A stretch of DNA of 64,000 bases, from the NCBI RefSeq assembly GCF_003576645.1, contig NC_044920.1, positions 23,167,707 through 23,231,706 of the forward strand. The letters are read 5' to 3'. This document shows, piece by piece, positions 11,480-22,760 of this stretch. The translations under genes were made by a program, and so were the position numbers. The stretch's first letter is position 1; each line of letters begins with the position of its first letter. A model generated the notes under the pieces. The model saw only the letters and a program-made list of their open reading frames with translations. It did no database searches and was not told where the DNA came from. This DNA is from Ipomoea triloba. Lineage: Eukaryota; Streptophyta; Magnoliopsida; Solanales; Convolvulaceae.

Positions 11480-12540
11480 TTAAGTGGTAGAATGATAGAA
11501 ATGTAAAGGAGAACTAATTATATAAAACAAATAAAAGTTAAAAATGCAATGAAATAAAATTAAGAATAATAAAGCTAAATATGACAATATGTCATAATAG
11601 TTAAATAGTAAATACTAAAAAGAATTCGTGAAATACTAAAAAGACAACAATAATACCATTCCAACTACCATGTAGTGTGAATGTGTGAAAACATCTCGGT
11701 TACCATTCTAAATGGGTGGTTATAAATTCGAACTCCGGTGTTGATGACTTAGATTCTTTGTGTTGAAAATGTTTGAAAAAGTATAAAACAGATGCTAAAT
11801 TATAAAGAATCAAGAGCATTTTTTTTTTATAAAAAGACAAAAATATACTATAAGTACAGTTGTTAAACAATGTTGCAAAATACAGTGAAGAAAGGGAAAA
11901 GAAGAAAGAAAAGATTAGCCGGCAATGATTAAAAAGGGATGGTTGTTGTGGGTAGAAAAGACATTAAGAGTATGGATTAGCTGAATGTGGCATGGGCCAT
12001 TAATTCATATTTTGAAAAGAATCTGATGGCCATGTGAGGGCTCATAACACAAACGCATCTGATACCAACAATTACTATTATTATTATTTTAAAAAATACT
12101 AATTAATAGTAGCAACTGGTAGACTGAATTCGATTTTTAAAGGGAATTTCAAAATTCAAATGTGTTTTATTGTTTTATAATAGCTGTTGGTCATTAACAC
12201 TTGATAAAATTAGATTATTTTTTGCATGAAGTATGTCACGATACCATTGACGTCTGCACCTAACGGAGTTATTTATTTATTTATTTATTGTATTTTTGTT
12301 TCCTCAAGCGTTAGTTTAGTAATTTGGGTTGATTTGATTTTCTGGCCGTCTCGGTCAATTAAAGCAGGGTGATTTGCAATAATTATAGAGAAATTTAGTT
12401 GTCATTTAACAATGTTATTTTACAAATTATGAATTTGTCAACTCCAAATGATTCATCTTTGTCATTTTGTTTAATTAGTAAGCATAACTATGCAAATTTT
12501 AATTAGTAAGCTCTAGATATATTTGGCGTAGCATTCTAGC
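11480..12540. other. intergenic, no gene seen
   Basis: AT-rich. Around 11700-11750 'ataaattcgaactccgg' resembles a Pol III B box and may be a SINE relic. Nothing else stands out. Confidence 0.35.
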
Positions 12541-12599
12541 CGGTCAAGAAGTGCTTCGTGGAGGGGTTGCTCATAGGGTTGGAAATAGAAAGGACACAC

Positions 12600-12980
12600 A
12601 TGTTTAGGATTGTCTTTGGCTTGCAGTCTTGCAGATCCCGTTGATCCATATGTGCACGCCCAATGTTGGGAGGAATTACGAGATGCACGTGTATGCAATC
12701 TGATGATGTATGATAATGGTAGCTGGGATGTAGATTTGTTGCGTGATATCTTCGACCATTATGATGTTTACAGAATCCTCAAAACTCCAGTTCCCCTGAC
12801 TTTTCTGATGCATGGTATTGGAAGGGAGGTTTAAAGGGTGTTTACTCAGTTAGACATGGCTACCATATTCAGATGCAACAATATTCGGTTCAGGAACCCG
12901 GCAGGTTGGTTTTCACAGAATGGAAGGAACTCTGGAACCTAAAAGTTCCTCCTAAGGTTATTGTCAAGCACCTATGGGGT
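12600..12980 (+). mobile_element. LINE remnant (zf-RVT region)
   Basis: The plus strand reads ARVCNLMM, then GSWDVDLLRDIF and, after a frame break, VRHGYHIQ, TEWKELWNLKVPPK. This is the typical order of the segment following the reverse transcriptase in plant non-LTR elements (zf-RVT domain). Short, broken and without the RT itself, so non-functional. Confidence 0.6.
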
Positions 12981-13298
12981 ATGTAAAAAGTATAAATGGG
13001 GTTTTTACACAATGCATGGGAGTGGCCAAGTGGGTAGAAATTTTATAATTAGTCTTTGGATTTCCCTAGTGTAATCTCTCACAACTTATAGGATTAACTT
13101 GTGTCTTAGACTCTTTATGGGCTAGCTTTGCTTGTAAACTATGTGAGTAGTGAATCTTGCGGTTAGTACACTCATTCGAATGTTTAAGTATTGTTTAATA
13201 TTTTTAAGTATTTTGTACTAGTCGTATTTGAGATGATTGAATGTTATGTTAATCAGATATTTAAATATTTAAATTTGAAATTAATTGTATAATTTAAA

Positions 13299-14344
13299 GG
13301 GAAAAAGTTCAAATAGGCCCTTGAACATTTCATAAAAGGTCAATTAGGCCAACAAACTCTTTTTTTTTTTTTTTTTTTTGAAAATAGAGAAACTCATTCA
13401 TTTAAACATAAGCTCAAACAATTACAAATAGGATCAATGGAAAGGTATACCATTCCTTACCGTCAGACATAGAAACAATTTTCCTAGCAATGCTACAAAG
13501 AACTTGATTCGCGGTCTGTTTCACAAATTTGAAGCTAAATCGTTGGATGAACTTAACGCTTCTTTAATATCATTGAAGGATTGATCAAACGTAGCCTCAA
13601 AAACCGCAGATCAATCCTTTTGATGAACTTAACGCTTCTTTAATATCATTGGAGGATTGATTAAACATGTCAAAGACTGACTTCAGTTGAAAAGTCTTGC
13701 ACATCACCTGAGTATTTGTTTTCAACCTTACGTTCATTGACAATATATCCATCGATCTGAACTGCAGATGCTCTTTTTCATTGTCATATTTGTCACCCAG
13801 GATGATGTTCACATATGCCATGACCAACTTTTATGATTCACACTTATGAAGAAAAGAACTCGTCAAAAGAATCGAGAGAAAAACAAACCCGTCACACAAA
13901 CGAGAGAAACATACAGAAAAACACAAACAAATACAGAACACATAAAAAAGGAAAACAACAGTACACCGGCCACCGGCGTCAATTAAACCCTCAAACATGT
14001 CAAATCGAACAAATATTGAAGAATTTACCGGATTAAACCAGATTATCTGGTAATTGACCTGTTATCACCGGTCATAACAGGTCAATTAAACCAGATTTGG
14101 TCGCCTTCGCCGGAGAAGGCGACCTTTTTCTCGGAAATGGCGACCGGCGACGATTTGGTCGTCGCTAGAAATTGATGCAGGTGGCCGGAAATTGCAAATG
14201 ACCGGTGATAACAGGACAATAACCGGTTTTTGGGTTTCATTGCTTCGATTTGACATGTTTGAGGGTTTAATTGTACTTTTTAAAAGTCTATGGACCTAAT
14301 TGACTTTTTATGAAATATTCGAGGGCCTATTTGACAATTTTCCC
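13299..14344. mobile_element. foldback element, about 1.05 kb, with internal LINE piece
   Basis: Ends are inverted copies: left 'gggaaaaagttcaaataggc', right its near complement ending 'tttgacaattttccc'. Further inward, 'cctcaaacatgtcaaatcg' at 13989 pairs with its complement at about 14245. Inside, minus-strand 13350-13560 (with a poly-A tail read as T) gives FKFVKQTANQVLCSIARKIVSMSD, the RNase H tail of a LINE. An adjacent minus ORF of 76 codons (13597-13827) is not recognised. No clear target duplication. Confidence 0.6.
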
Positions 14345-14796
14345 TTTTTTTAATTGCCATGCTTGCAAATTTGCAAGACTTGCAAATTTGGAAGCCATAA
14401 ATGCTTGGCAATGCAAGAAACGTACTTTTTCTTGTTTTAATTTATTATTATTATTTTATTATTATTATATTTATAATATAATATGAAGTGGGACCCATTT
14501 TTGAAAGTGAGAAAGATTTGCAGGGATGTAGAACAAATATTGAAGAATTTACAAATTTGATAATGTGGAAGTGAGACCCGTTTTAGAAAATGAGAGAGAT
14601 TTGCAAGGGTAAAGATAGTCTAATGTGAAAAAATTAAATAAATGAGAATGTTACAGTAGTTGATGACTAAAAGTGAAATTTGCCTGAAGCTATAATTGTT
14701 TTTGTTTTAAGGAAATTCCAAATTATGTTCTATTGTTTTATAGTAATAATGGATAATTTTTTTTTGAATACTATTGACTCTATTACGATGTAGTAA
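14345..14796. repeat. dispersed repeat, also present inverted at 47320-47560
   Basis: Blocks such as 'gaaagtgagaaagatttgca' and 'ttacaaatttgataatgtgg' recur in reverse orientation near 47340-47480. Probably half of a MITE family whose ends I cannot place here. Confidence 0.45.
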
Positions 14797-14806
14797 TAAT
14801 TGATTA

Positions 14807-15013
14807 GAGTAAATTGCACTTTTGGTCCTCTGACTATAGCACCTCTATTAATTTCAACACTTGACTTTTAAAAGTAACGAATTGATCCTTTAACTATGCA
14901 TTTTTTAACGAATTTGGTCCTTCCGGCCAAATCAGAGGCCAAATTAGGCCGGAATTCTCTAACCTCTCTCCGGTGACAATTTACTGAGGGCATAACGGTC
15001 ATTCTATATTGTA
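14807..15013 (+). repeat. left terminal inverted repeat of the MULE
   Basis: 207 bp, starts 'gagtaaattgcacttttgg'. Complementary to 21829-22037 with few differences. In MuDR the TIRs hold the promoters; here the transposase reads inward from this side. Confidence 0.9.
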
Positions 15014-15683
15014 AAAAGGGGAAGCACAAAACAAAAAAATTACGCCTAATTTCCCAAATCTGTATCTGTCGAATTAGGGCAAAACGCAACCCTAATAGAG
15101 TTTTGCCCCAATTTGCAATACTCAACACAAACAGCAAACTATCGACTGGGCGACGGCTAATTCGTCTGGGCAGGAGCAAAGAAAAAGGGAGAAAGCTAGG
15201 GAATCTATCGCATTCTCCAGAGTGGCACGAACTCTCGTCGTGGAGGCATAGTTCGTCTTCTTCGACTGGGCGTCCTCTCAATCAACGATGCGGAAATCAT
15301 CAGCAGCGCCTGGAACGGGTTTTGACCAATTTACGACACAACTAAGTAATAGTTTGAAATTGTATGAAATTGATAGTATTTGTTGTTTGTGATACTATTT
15401 GCTGTTTGTGTTGAGTATTGTGTGTAGAGTAGAATGATAGTAAAGCATATCTAGGGTTTTGCGTGTGGTTTATATATGAATAAAGAATGACAGTAAAGTA
15501 AAGCATATATGTTCTGTGGGGGACCATTTTGTTTTAACTTTTGTCATATTTTAGTGTGTTTGGGGAGGGGGGGACCACTTTGTTTTAACTTTTGTGATAA
15601 TGTCATGTGCATCTACTGGGATTAAGAAGCTTTTATGTATACATTTACTGTTTTTTGTTTTATGGGGACCACTTTGTTGAATC

Positions 15684-18347
15684 TTGCATGTTAAAATTTG
15701 CTTTACAAGAGATGGAGTTGGTCCATTTTCAGTTATCCTTTTCCATAATGGGATAATAAATAGGGTTGGTGAAGTGAAATATATGGGTGGTGATTATGAA
15801 TTATATGAGAGAATGGAAGCTAAAGAATTGTGTTTAGATGGGTTGAAGGCTAGGATAAAGCAGTTAGGGTATTCTGATGTAGGAGTACTGATTTATTGTT
15901 TTTGGAATGAAAGACTGAAGTTACTACAGTCAGACAATGATGTTATAAGGTTATTGAATGAGGATAACCCGGGAAAGCACTTAGAGCTTTGGGTAGAAAC
16001 ACTAGATGAATTAGACTTGATTGATGCAAATATGGAAGTAGTTGACATAGATAGTGATTGGGAAAGAGAGGTTGAAGTTGAATTTATGGGGGTAGATCAT
16101 GAGGTTGGTCTAGAGGTTGGGGAGGAGTTTAAACCTGACCAAGAAGGGGACAGTACAGTTCAAACACTAGCTGGAAAAAAGGCTATCACTCAGAATTTTG
16201 ATGGCATCAACTATTCTGATGAGGAGTCACTAGTGGATTCTGATGCTAGTGATGGTGAGGGGAAGTGGCCTGTATTTAGACCTACAATAGACATGAAAGA
16301 CCCCCAATTCACTTTAGGCATGACCTTTTCAACAAAAAATCAATTTAGAGAAGCTGTGTAGAACTATGCTTTCAATAATGGCAAAGAAATTAAAACTTTG
16401 AAAAATGACAACTTGAGATGCATTGTTAAGTGTACACATGAGGGTTGCCCATGGAGGAGATGCATTGTTAAGTGTACACATGAGGGTTGCCCATGGAGAA
16501 TAGGACTGAGGAAAGTACTACATGAGGGTTGCCCATGGAGAATAGGACTGAGGAAAGTACTGAACTCATCATCATGGAGGATTTTAAACATGAAGAAAGT
16601 ACTGAACTCATCATCATGGAGGATTTTAAACATGAATGATGAACATGAAGGCTCATCATGGAGGATTTTAAACATGAATGATGAACATGAAGGCTGTTTT
16701 TGGGGGATTTTAAACATGAATGATGAACATGAAGGCTGTTTTTGGGCTTGGGAAAACAAAATGGTGAAATCTACTGTTGTTGCTAAGAGGTGGGCAACTG
16801 AATTAAAAGACCACCCTGATTGGATGATGAGGAAGTTCAAGGATAAGGTGTGCAGTAAAGAGGGATTTTATGTTAGTGATCAACAAGCCTATAGGGCAAT
16901 CTGGAAGGCAAGGAAGTTAAGAGTGAGCAATGAGGAGGACAATTTCAAGAGGATATGGAGTTACTGTGCAGAAGTTGAAAGAACAAACCCTAGAACAACA
17001 TGTCTTGTGCAAACAATTCCCTCGGGTGATCAAAGTGGTCATGAAAGATTTTTGAGAATGTATGTTTGTTGGGCAGCTTGCAAGCAGGGATTCAAACACT
17101 GTAGAGGACTGATAGGTGTAGATGGCTGTCACCTTAGAGGTGCAATTGGTGGGATGATTTTGACTGCTGTAAGTGTAGATGCAAATGACAGTGTATTTCC
17201 AATAGCATATGCTATTGTAGAAGGAGAGAAAAGGGAGTCTTGGAAGTGGTTCCTAACACTTTTGAAAGATGATTTGGAGATCACACCAAGTAGGGAGGAT
17301 GAAATCTGTTTCATTAGTGACAAACAGAAGGGGTTACTTCCAGCTTTTGGTGAGGTGCTATCAGGTGTTCAGCGCCGATTCTGTGTTAGACACTTGCATG
17401 CGAATATGAAGGTAGCAGGTTTCCAGGGTAGGGCAATTAAGGATTCTCTATGGGCTTGTGCTAGGGCAACCACTGTTAATACATTCAATGCAGCCATAAG
17501 CAAGCTGAGGGGATTAGATGAGGATGCATACCAATGGTTAGGTGATAAGAGTCCAACTAAATGGTCCAGATCACACTTCTCTACAAACACTAGATGTGAC
17601 ATGTTGGTCAACAACATATGTGAGTCATGGAATTCTAAGTTGTTGGATGCAAGAGACAAACCAATCATAGACTGCCTAGAGGTTATAATGAAACAATTGA
17701 TGGCTAGATTTTATGACCAAAGACAGAAAGCAACAGAATGGAAGACTTTGATATGCCCTACCATTGTGAAGAAGTTGAAACCAATTGAGAAGGAGGCTGC
17801 AGGGTACTTGGCCACACAATGTGATCACTTCAAATTTGAGGTTGGACAGCTTTATGGGGATCAACAAGAAGTTGATTTGGAAAGGAAAGAATGTTCTTGT
17901 AGGAAGTGGCAACTAACTGGGATTCCATGCAAGCACGCACTATGTGCAATTTGGAAGAAATATGGCAAGGGTGCAGTGTTTGATTATGTCCATCCCTGTT
18001 ACTCAAAGCAAACTTATCTGGAAATATATAGTGGAACTATCAACCCCATGGCAGGTCCTCCTGAGTGGCCTAGGTGTGACAGGACCCCCCCATTGCCACA
18101 TGTATACTCTGCCAAGGTAATTGTTACTTTCCATCTGGAACTATTCTACCAATGTGTAATCCCATCATATTTATAAGTTTTTGTTCCTATGCAGGTTGGG
18201 AGGCCAAAGAAGCTGAGGAAAAAATCAGCAGATGAATTGAGTCAAGATGGCCTGAAAGTTTGTAGAAAGCATATTCCACTCCATTGCTCTGTGTGTAGAG
18301 AAGCTGGACAGAATAGCAGAAAATGTCCTTCAAATCCTAATAAAAAG
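15684..18347 (+). pseudogene. MuDR-type MULE transposase, first copy, with in-frame stop
   Basis: Nuclear transposase that would bind the element's TIRs. The N-terminal part (15684-16358) starts with a PB1-like MuDR N-terminal region and continues into an acidic linker. An in-frame TAG at 16359-16361 interrupts it; the same frame then continues to 18176. After a distorted stretch (16415-16746, five 42-bp duplications) come the MULE DDE domain, with IGVDGCHL holding the first Asp and ISDKQKGL the second, and a SWIM zinc finger, CSCRKWQLTGIPCKHAL. A likely intron (18117-18194) leads to a zinc-knuckle-like CSVCREAGQNSRKC in which the usual His after Gly is Gln. The copy ends at the N at 18442. 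Stop plus distortion mean the assembled frame cannot yield full-length protein; whether the genome copy is intact is open. Confidence 0.85.
16415..16746 (+). repeat. five successive overlapping 42-bp duplications
   Basis: Five different 42-bp windows are each duplicated once with exactly the same offset: 16415/16457, 16479/16521, 16553/16595, 16611/16653 and 16663/16705. All keep the transposase reading frame (14 codons each). A constant offset with changing sequence is what concatenated contigs with untrimmed overlaps would give. Confidence 0.9.
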
Positions 18348-18441
18348 GTAAATGAGGATTATGAGGATTACTAGTTTGTTTGTTTGTTTTTTTTTTTTTA
18401 ATGTTTAAGAGCTATTGTTTATGAGGATTACTAGTTTGTAT

Positions 18442-18442
18442 N
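18442..18442. other. single-N contig join
   Basis: A single N separates the two copies of the transposase segment. Sequence before it ends at a point that continues normally only after the second copy (20180). Confidence 0.9.
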
Positions 18443-20653
18443 AGGATTTTAAACATGAATGATGAACATGAAGGCTGTTTTTGGGCTTGGGAAAACAAAA
18501 TGGTGAAATCTACTGTTGTTGCTAAGAGGTGGGCAACTGAATTAAAAGACCACCCTGATTGGATGATGAGGAAGTTCAAGGATAAGGTGTGCAGTAAAGA
18601 GGGATTTTATGTTAGTGATCAACAAGCCTATAGGGCAATCTGGAAGGCAAGGAAGTTAAGAGTGAGCAATGAGGAGGACAATTTCAAGAGGATATGGAGT
18701 TACTGTGCAGAAGTTGAAAGAACAAACCCTAGAACAACATGTCTTGTGCAAACAATTCCCTCGGGTGATCAAAGTGGTCATGAAAGATTTTTGAGAATGT
18801 ATGTTTGTTGGGCAGCTTGCAAGCAGGGATTCAAACACTGTAGAGGACTGATAGGTGTAGATGGCTGTCACCTTAGAGGTGCAATTGGTGGGATGATTTT
18901 GACTGCTGTAAGTGTAGATGCAAATGACAGTGTATTTCCAATAGCATATGCTATTGTAGAAGGAGAGAAAAGGGAGTCTTGGAAGTGGTTCCTAACACTT
19001 TTGAAAGATGATTTGGAGATCACACCAAGTAGGGAGGATGAAATCTGTTTCATTAGTGACAAACAGAAGGGGTTACTTCCAGCTTTTGGTGAGGTGCTAT
19101 CAGGTGTTCAGCGCCGATTCTGTGTTAGACACTTGCATGCGAATATGAAGGTAGCAGGTTTCCAGGGTAGGGCAATTAAGGATTCTCTATGGGCTTGTGC
19201 TAGGGCAACCACTGTTAATACATTCAATGCAGCCATAAGCAAGCTGAGGGGATTAGATGAGGATGCATACCAATGGTTAGGTGATAAGAGTCCAACTAAA
19301 TGGTCCAGATCACACTTCTCTACAAACACTAGATGTGACATGTTGGTCAACAACATATGTGAGTCATGGAATTCTAAGTTGTTGGATGCAAGAGACAAAC
19401 CAATCATAGACTGCCTAGAGGTTATAATGAAACAATTGATGGCTAGATTTTATGACCAAAGACAGAAAGCAACAGAATGGAAGACTTTGATATGCCCTAC
19501 CATTGTGAAGAAGTTGAAACCAATTGAGAAGGAGGCTGCAGGGTACTTGGCCACACAATGTGATCACTTCAAATTTGAGGTTGGACAGCTTTATGGGGAT
19601 CAACAAGAAGTTGATTTGGAAAGGAAAGAATGTTCTTGTAGGAAGTGGCAACTAACTGGGATTCCATGCAAGCACGCACTATGTGCAATTTGGAAGAAAT
19701 ATGGCAAGGGTGCAGTGTTTGATTATGTCCATCCCTGTTACTCAAAGCAAACTTATCTGGAAATATATAGTGGAACTATCAACCCCATGGCAGGTCCTCC
19801 TGAGTGGCCTAGGTGTGACAGGACCCCCCCATTGCCACATGTATACTCTGCCAAGGTAATTGTTACTTTCCATCTGGAACTATTCTACCAATGTGTAATC
19901 CCATCATATTTATAAGTTTTTGTTCCTATGCAGGTTGGGAGGCCAAAGAAGCTGAGGAAAAAATCAGCAGATGAATTGAGTCAAGATGGCCTGAAAGTTT
20001 GTAGAAAGCATATTCCACTCCATTGCTCTGTGTGTAGAGAAGCTGGACAGAATAGCAGAAAATGTCCTTCAAATCCTAATAAAAAGGTAAATGAGGATTA
20101 TGAGGATTACTAGTTTGTTTGTTTGTTTTTTTTTTTTTAATGTTTAAGAGCTATTGTTTATGAGGATTACTAGTTTGTATGAGGATTACTAGTTTGGAAG
20201 TTAGTTTGTTTTTTTTTTTTTAAATTTGTTACTTCTTTTTTTTTTTTTTCCAATTGAAGCCAAAGAAGAAGGTCATATATGCCACCAACCAAATTCCCAG
20301 CCACTTACCTTCAGCTTCAAGACAGCAGCAGCAGTGGATTTGGAGAACAACAGCAGCAGTTTGACAGTAGTGGATTTGGAGCACAGCAGCAGCAGGTTGA
20401 CAGCAGTGGATTTGGAGAGACTCAGCAGCAGGTTGACAGCAGTGGATTTGGAGAGACTCAGCAGCAGTTTGATAGCACTGAAGAGCAGCAGCAGCAGCAA
20501 GAAGAACTAGGATCCTCCAGCAGCCAATTGAAGTCTAAGATGGGAACCAAAGTCAAGCAATCCAACCGCAATAAGCCATATTACACAAGGAGCAAAACTG
20601 TGTTCAAGTCCAAGTTCTTTGGCAACAAGGGTGACCCAATAGACCTTGAATGA
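18443..20653 (+). CDS. MuDR-type MULE transposase, second copy (C-terminal part)
   Basis: From 18443 to about 20179 this repeats 16704-18440 at an offset of 1739 bases, with no difference that I could find. It contains the same DDE domain (ORF 18455-19915), SWIM finger, intron (19856-19933) and zinc-knuckle-like exon (19934-20086). Unlike copy one it continues to the element's true 3' part. There a Ser/Gln-rich ORF (20279-20653), with repeats of the form DSSGFGxxQQQ and a basic tail, is a probable last exon. I could not find a splice acceptor that puts it in frame with the previous exon, so that join is uncertain. The second copy most likely represents the same genomic DNA as the first. Confidence 0.7.
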
Positions 20654-21118
20654 CTTCAATTCAACTTTGGTTATTTTTGGGAAGTTGTTAACACACATTT
20701 TATGTAGTGATGGTTAATGGAAAACAGATGACTTCAAAAGTTTATTTTGCAAAACAGTGTAGTGATGGTTATGTAATGATGGATAATGCAAAACAGTGTA
20801 GTGATGGTGATGTAATGATGGTTTATGTAGTGATGGTTAATGGAAAAGTATGGTGTTTTGAAAGCTAACCATTTATATTTGTACATTGAAAGCTACCAAA
20901 ACTTACAATGCCCAAACAAACCATTTATATTTGTACCTTGAATGCTACCAAATCACCAAAACATATATTACCAAAACTCACCACCATTCATAAATCACCA
21001 AAACATCCAAATTCATACATTAGAAATACAAACCATAATTTGGATCAATTTCATTACATAAATAACCAAAACATACCACATAAATTAGAAATACAAACCA
21101 TAGTTTGGATCAATTTCA
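20654..21118. other. MULE internal non-coding spacer
   Basis: Lies between the convergent transposase and GRF genes. Holds 'agtgatggttatgtaatgat'-type short repeats (20700-20850) and 'aaaccata(a/g)tttggatcaatt' repeats (20990-21120). No ORF of note. Confidence 0.6.
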
Positions 21119-21639
21119 TTACATAAACCTACAACTAACAAATACTACAAAAATTACAATTAACACTACTACAACTTTGCTCATCCACCAGCACACTTTG
21201 GCATCATTTTTATCCCCTTTAATCTTCATATTCAATTTTCGTATCTCTTCATCTTGTTTGTTGATGCGTTTTAGCAGCCCCGGAATTATTCGCTTTGACC
21301 GATAGCACATTGGCGGATCATACCAATCAATAAATCCACATCCCACCTTCCTCTGGATTAAATTGAAACGACATTTCATCAATTAGCTTCAAACACCCAC
21401 AAAAACATAACAAAATTTACGAAAAAAAATTACCCTAAACCCGAAAAAAACCTTTACAAAATTGAACTTACATTACCACCGGGGCATTGCCAAAACCTAC
21501 GCCCTGGATTTTCAGTTCTCCATGAAGTTCGAAATTTGAGTTGCTCCCCACATCTACAATGGCCAATTGGAAACCTTTCCCCAAATTCGTAGTACTCACT
21601 TCCTTCATTAGAAGAACAAGACGAATAGGAATTGGACAT
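21119..21639 (-). CDS. GRF-type zinc-finger protein with C-terminal membrane segment, inside the MULE
   Basis: Two exons on the minus strand, 21639-21472 and 21352-21119, joined by GT at 21471 and AG at 21353; phase is kept and the product is 133 residues. Residues 28-65 form a GRF-type zinc finger: CRCG, a Thr/Ser-rich strand, NPGRRFWQCP, then CGFIDW after the splice, a motif that spans both exons. GRF fingers bind single-stranded nucleic acid in some proteins. A Lys/Glu/Asp-rich segment of coiled-coil character follows (about 82-105), then a hydrophobic stretch VVVVLIVIFVVFV near the C-terminus that looks like one membrane anchor. Small plant proteins of this design (At4g04775-like) are known but have no settled function. 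It begins about 190 bp inside the right TIR and converges on the transposase. No lesions are visible. Confidence 0.8.
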
Positions 21640-21828
21640 ACCCGGACGATTACGAATTAGACGAACAAGATGGAATTAGCCGAACAAGAATTCTCTTCCT
21701 CCTTCTCTTCTTTCTTCTCTTCTTTCTTCTCTTCCTCCGTCTCTAATTTCTGCGCTTGTGCTTTCGCAAACTACACCGCATTGGTCTTATAATATTGGGA
21801 AATAATATTTTGATTTTGAGAAATAATA

Positions 21829-22037
21829 TTTACAATATAGAATGACCGTTATGCCCTCAGTAAATTGTCACCGGAGAGGGGTTAGAGAATTCCGGCCTAA
21901 TTTGGCCTCTGATTTGGCCGGAAGGACCAAATTCGTTAAAAAATGCATAGTTAAAGGATCAATTCGTTATTTTTAAAAGTCAAGTGTTGAAATTAATAGA
22001 GGTGCTATAGTCAGAGGACCAAAAGTGCAATTTACTC
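21829..22037 (-). repeat. right terminal inverted repeat of the MULE
   Basis: 209 bp, inverted copy of 14807-15013. The GRF gene starts about 190 bp inside it and reads away from it, so this TIR is its likely promoter. Confidence 0.9.
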
Positions 22038-22047
22038 TAATTGATTA

Positions 22048-22760
22048 TTAATACTTGATATACTAAACTTATATTTTTCATGAAGTCACAAAAGCATTGA
22101 AATCTTCAAATCAGGTGAAGGAATTATTGTGAAAAACTTTAGTTCTTGTAGCATGTTTCTTTACAAAATAATTATACAATTTTAAATAGATGGTTATAAT
22201 AATATAATTACAGAATTTTACATTACAATTAATGACCATAATCTGTATATCAACATTTGCAAACAATAGGATAAGAACATTCGATCAGAGTATGCAATAC
22301 TCATTGGGTCAATGTCATTCGACAGGCCTCATGTTTGGCCTACAAAGCCATAACTTGAAGTGTCCAAGTCCATGCCTATTGTAGATCCCTATCCATGAAT
22401 TCTATATTAGAAGAGTTGTGTTAGAATTGAATTTAGAAATTTTGGTGAAACTATCTCTTTTTCTTTTCATATTTTCTTTAATGAGATATATATACGAGTA
22501 TTACAAGCGCATCGAGCAAATGGATGATGCTCAATGTTTATATTTAAATATAAGTATTTCAAAGTATATCAATGAAATATTATATATGAGAAGTTCATAC
22601 ATAAGTTATTAGATGTCAAATTTGTTTATTTAAATATGCAATTCAAAGTATATGAACGCAAGATAATAATATATGAGAGATTCATTATAATTGTCACTAA
22701 AATAAATATTTGTAACTTTGTAAAAACGATAATCTAAATACTTAGTCTAAAAACAATAGT
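22048..22760. other. intergenic; second copy of a dispersed repeat
   Basis: About 22490-22760 resembles 895-1049, and the region after the MITE (23162-23310) resembles 1620-1770. Around 22735-22760 lies the empty-site version of the 521-bp element at 1050. No gene. Confidence 0.45.

Larger units (their letters stand above)
14797..22047. mobile_element. complete Mutator-like element (MULE) with 10-bp target duplication
   Basis: The element proper is 14807-22037 (7231 bp as assembled). Terminal inverted repeats are 14807-15013 and 21829-22037, nearly identical to each other. A 10-bp direct repeat taattgatta lies at 14797-14806 and 22038-22047. It encodes a MuDR-type transposase on the plus strand and a convergent GRF zinc-finger gene on the minus strand. 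A single N at 18442 joins two copies of the same ~1.74-kb segment, so the true length may be near 5.5 kb. High TIR similarity indicates a fairly recent insertion. Confidence 0.92.

Noticed and set aside
13597..13827. 76-codon minus-strand ORF as a host gene
   Set aside because: No recognisable domain, no splice context, and it lies inside a foldback element beside a LINE fragment. Left as unrecognised sequence.
18443..20179. A second, independent MULE transposase gene or a genuine tandem duplication
   Set aside because: Identical including the intron, begins exactly after a single N, and the first copy's end continues only after the second copy. Treated as an assembly repeat.
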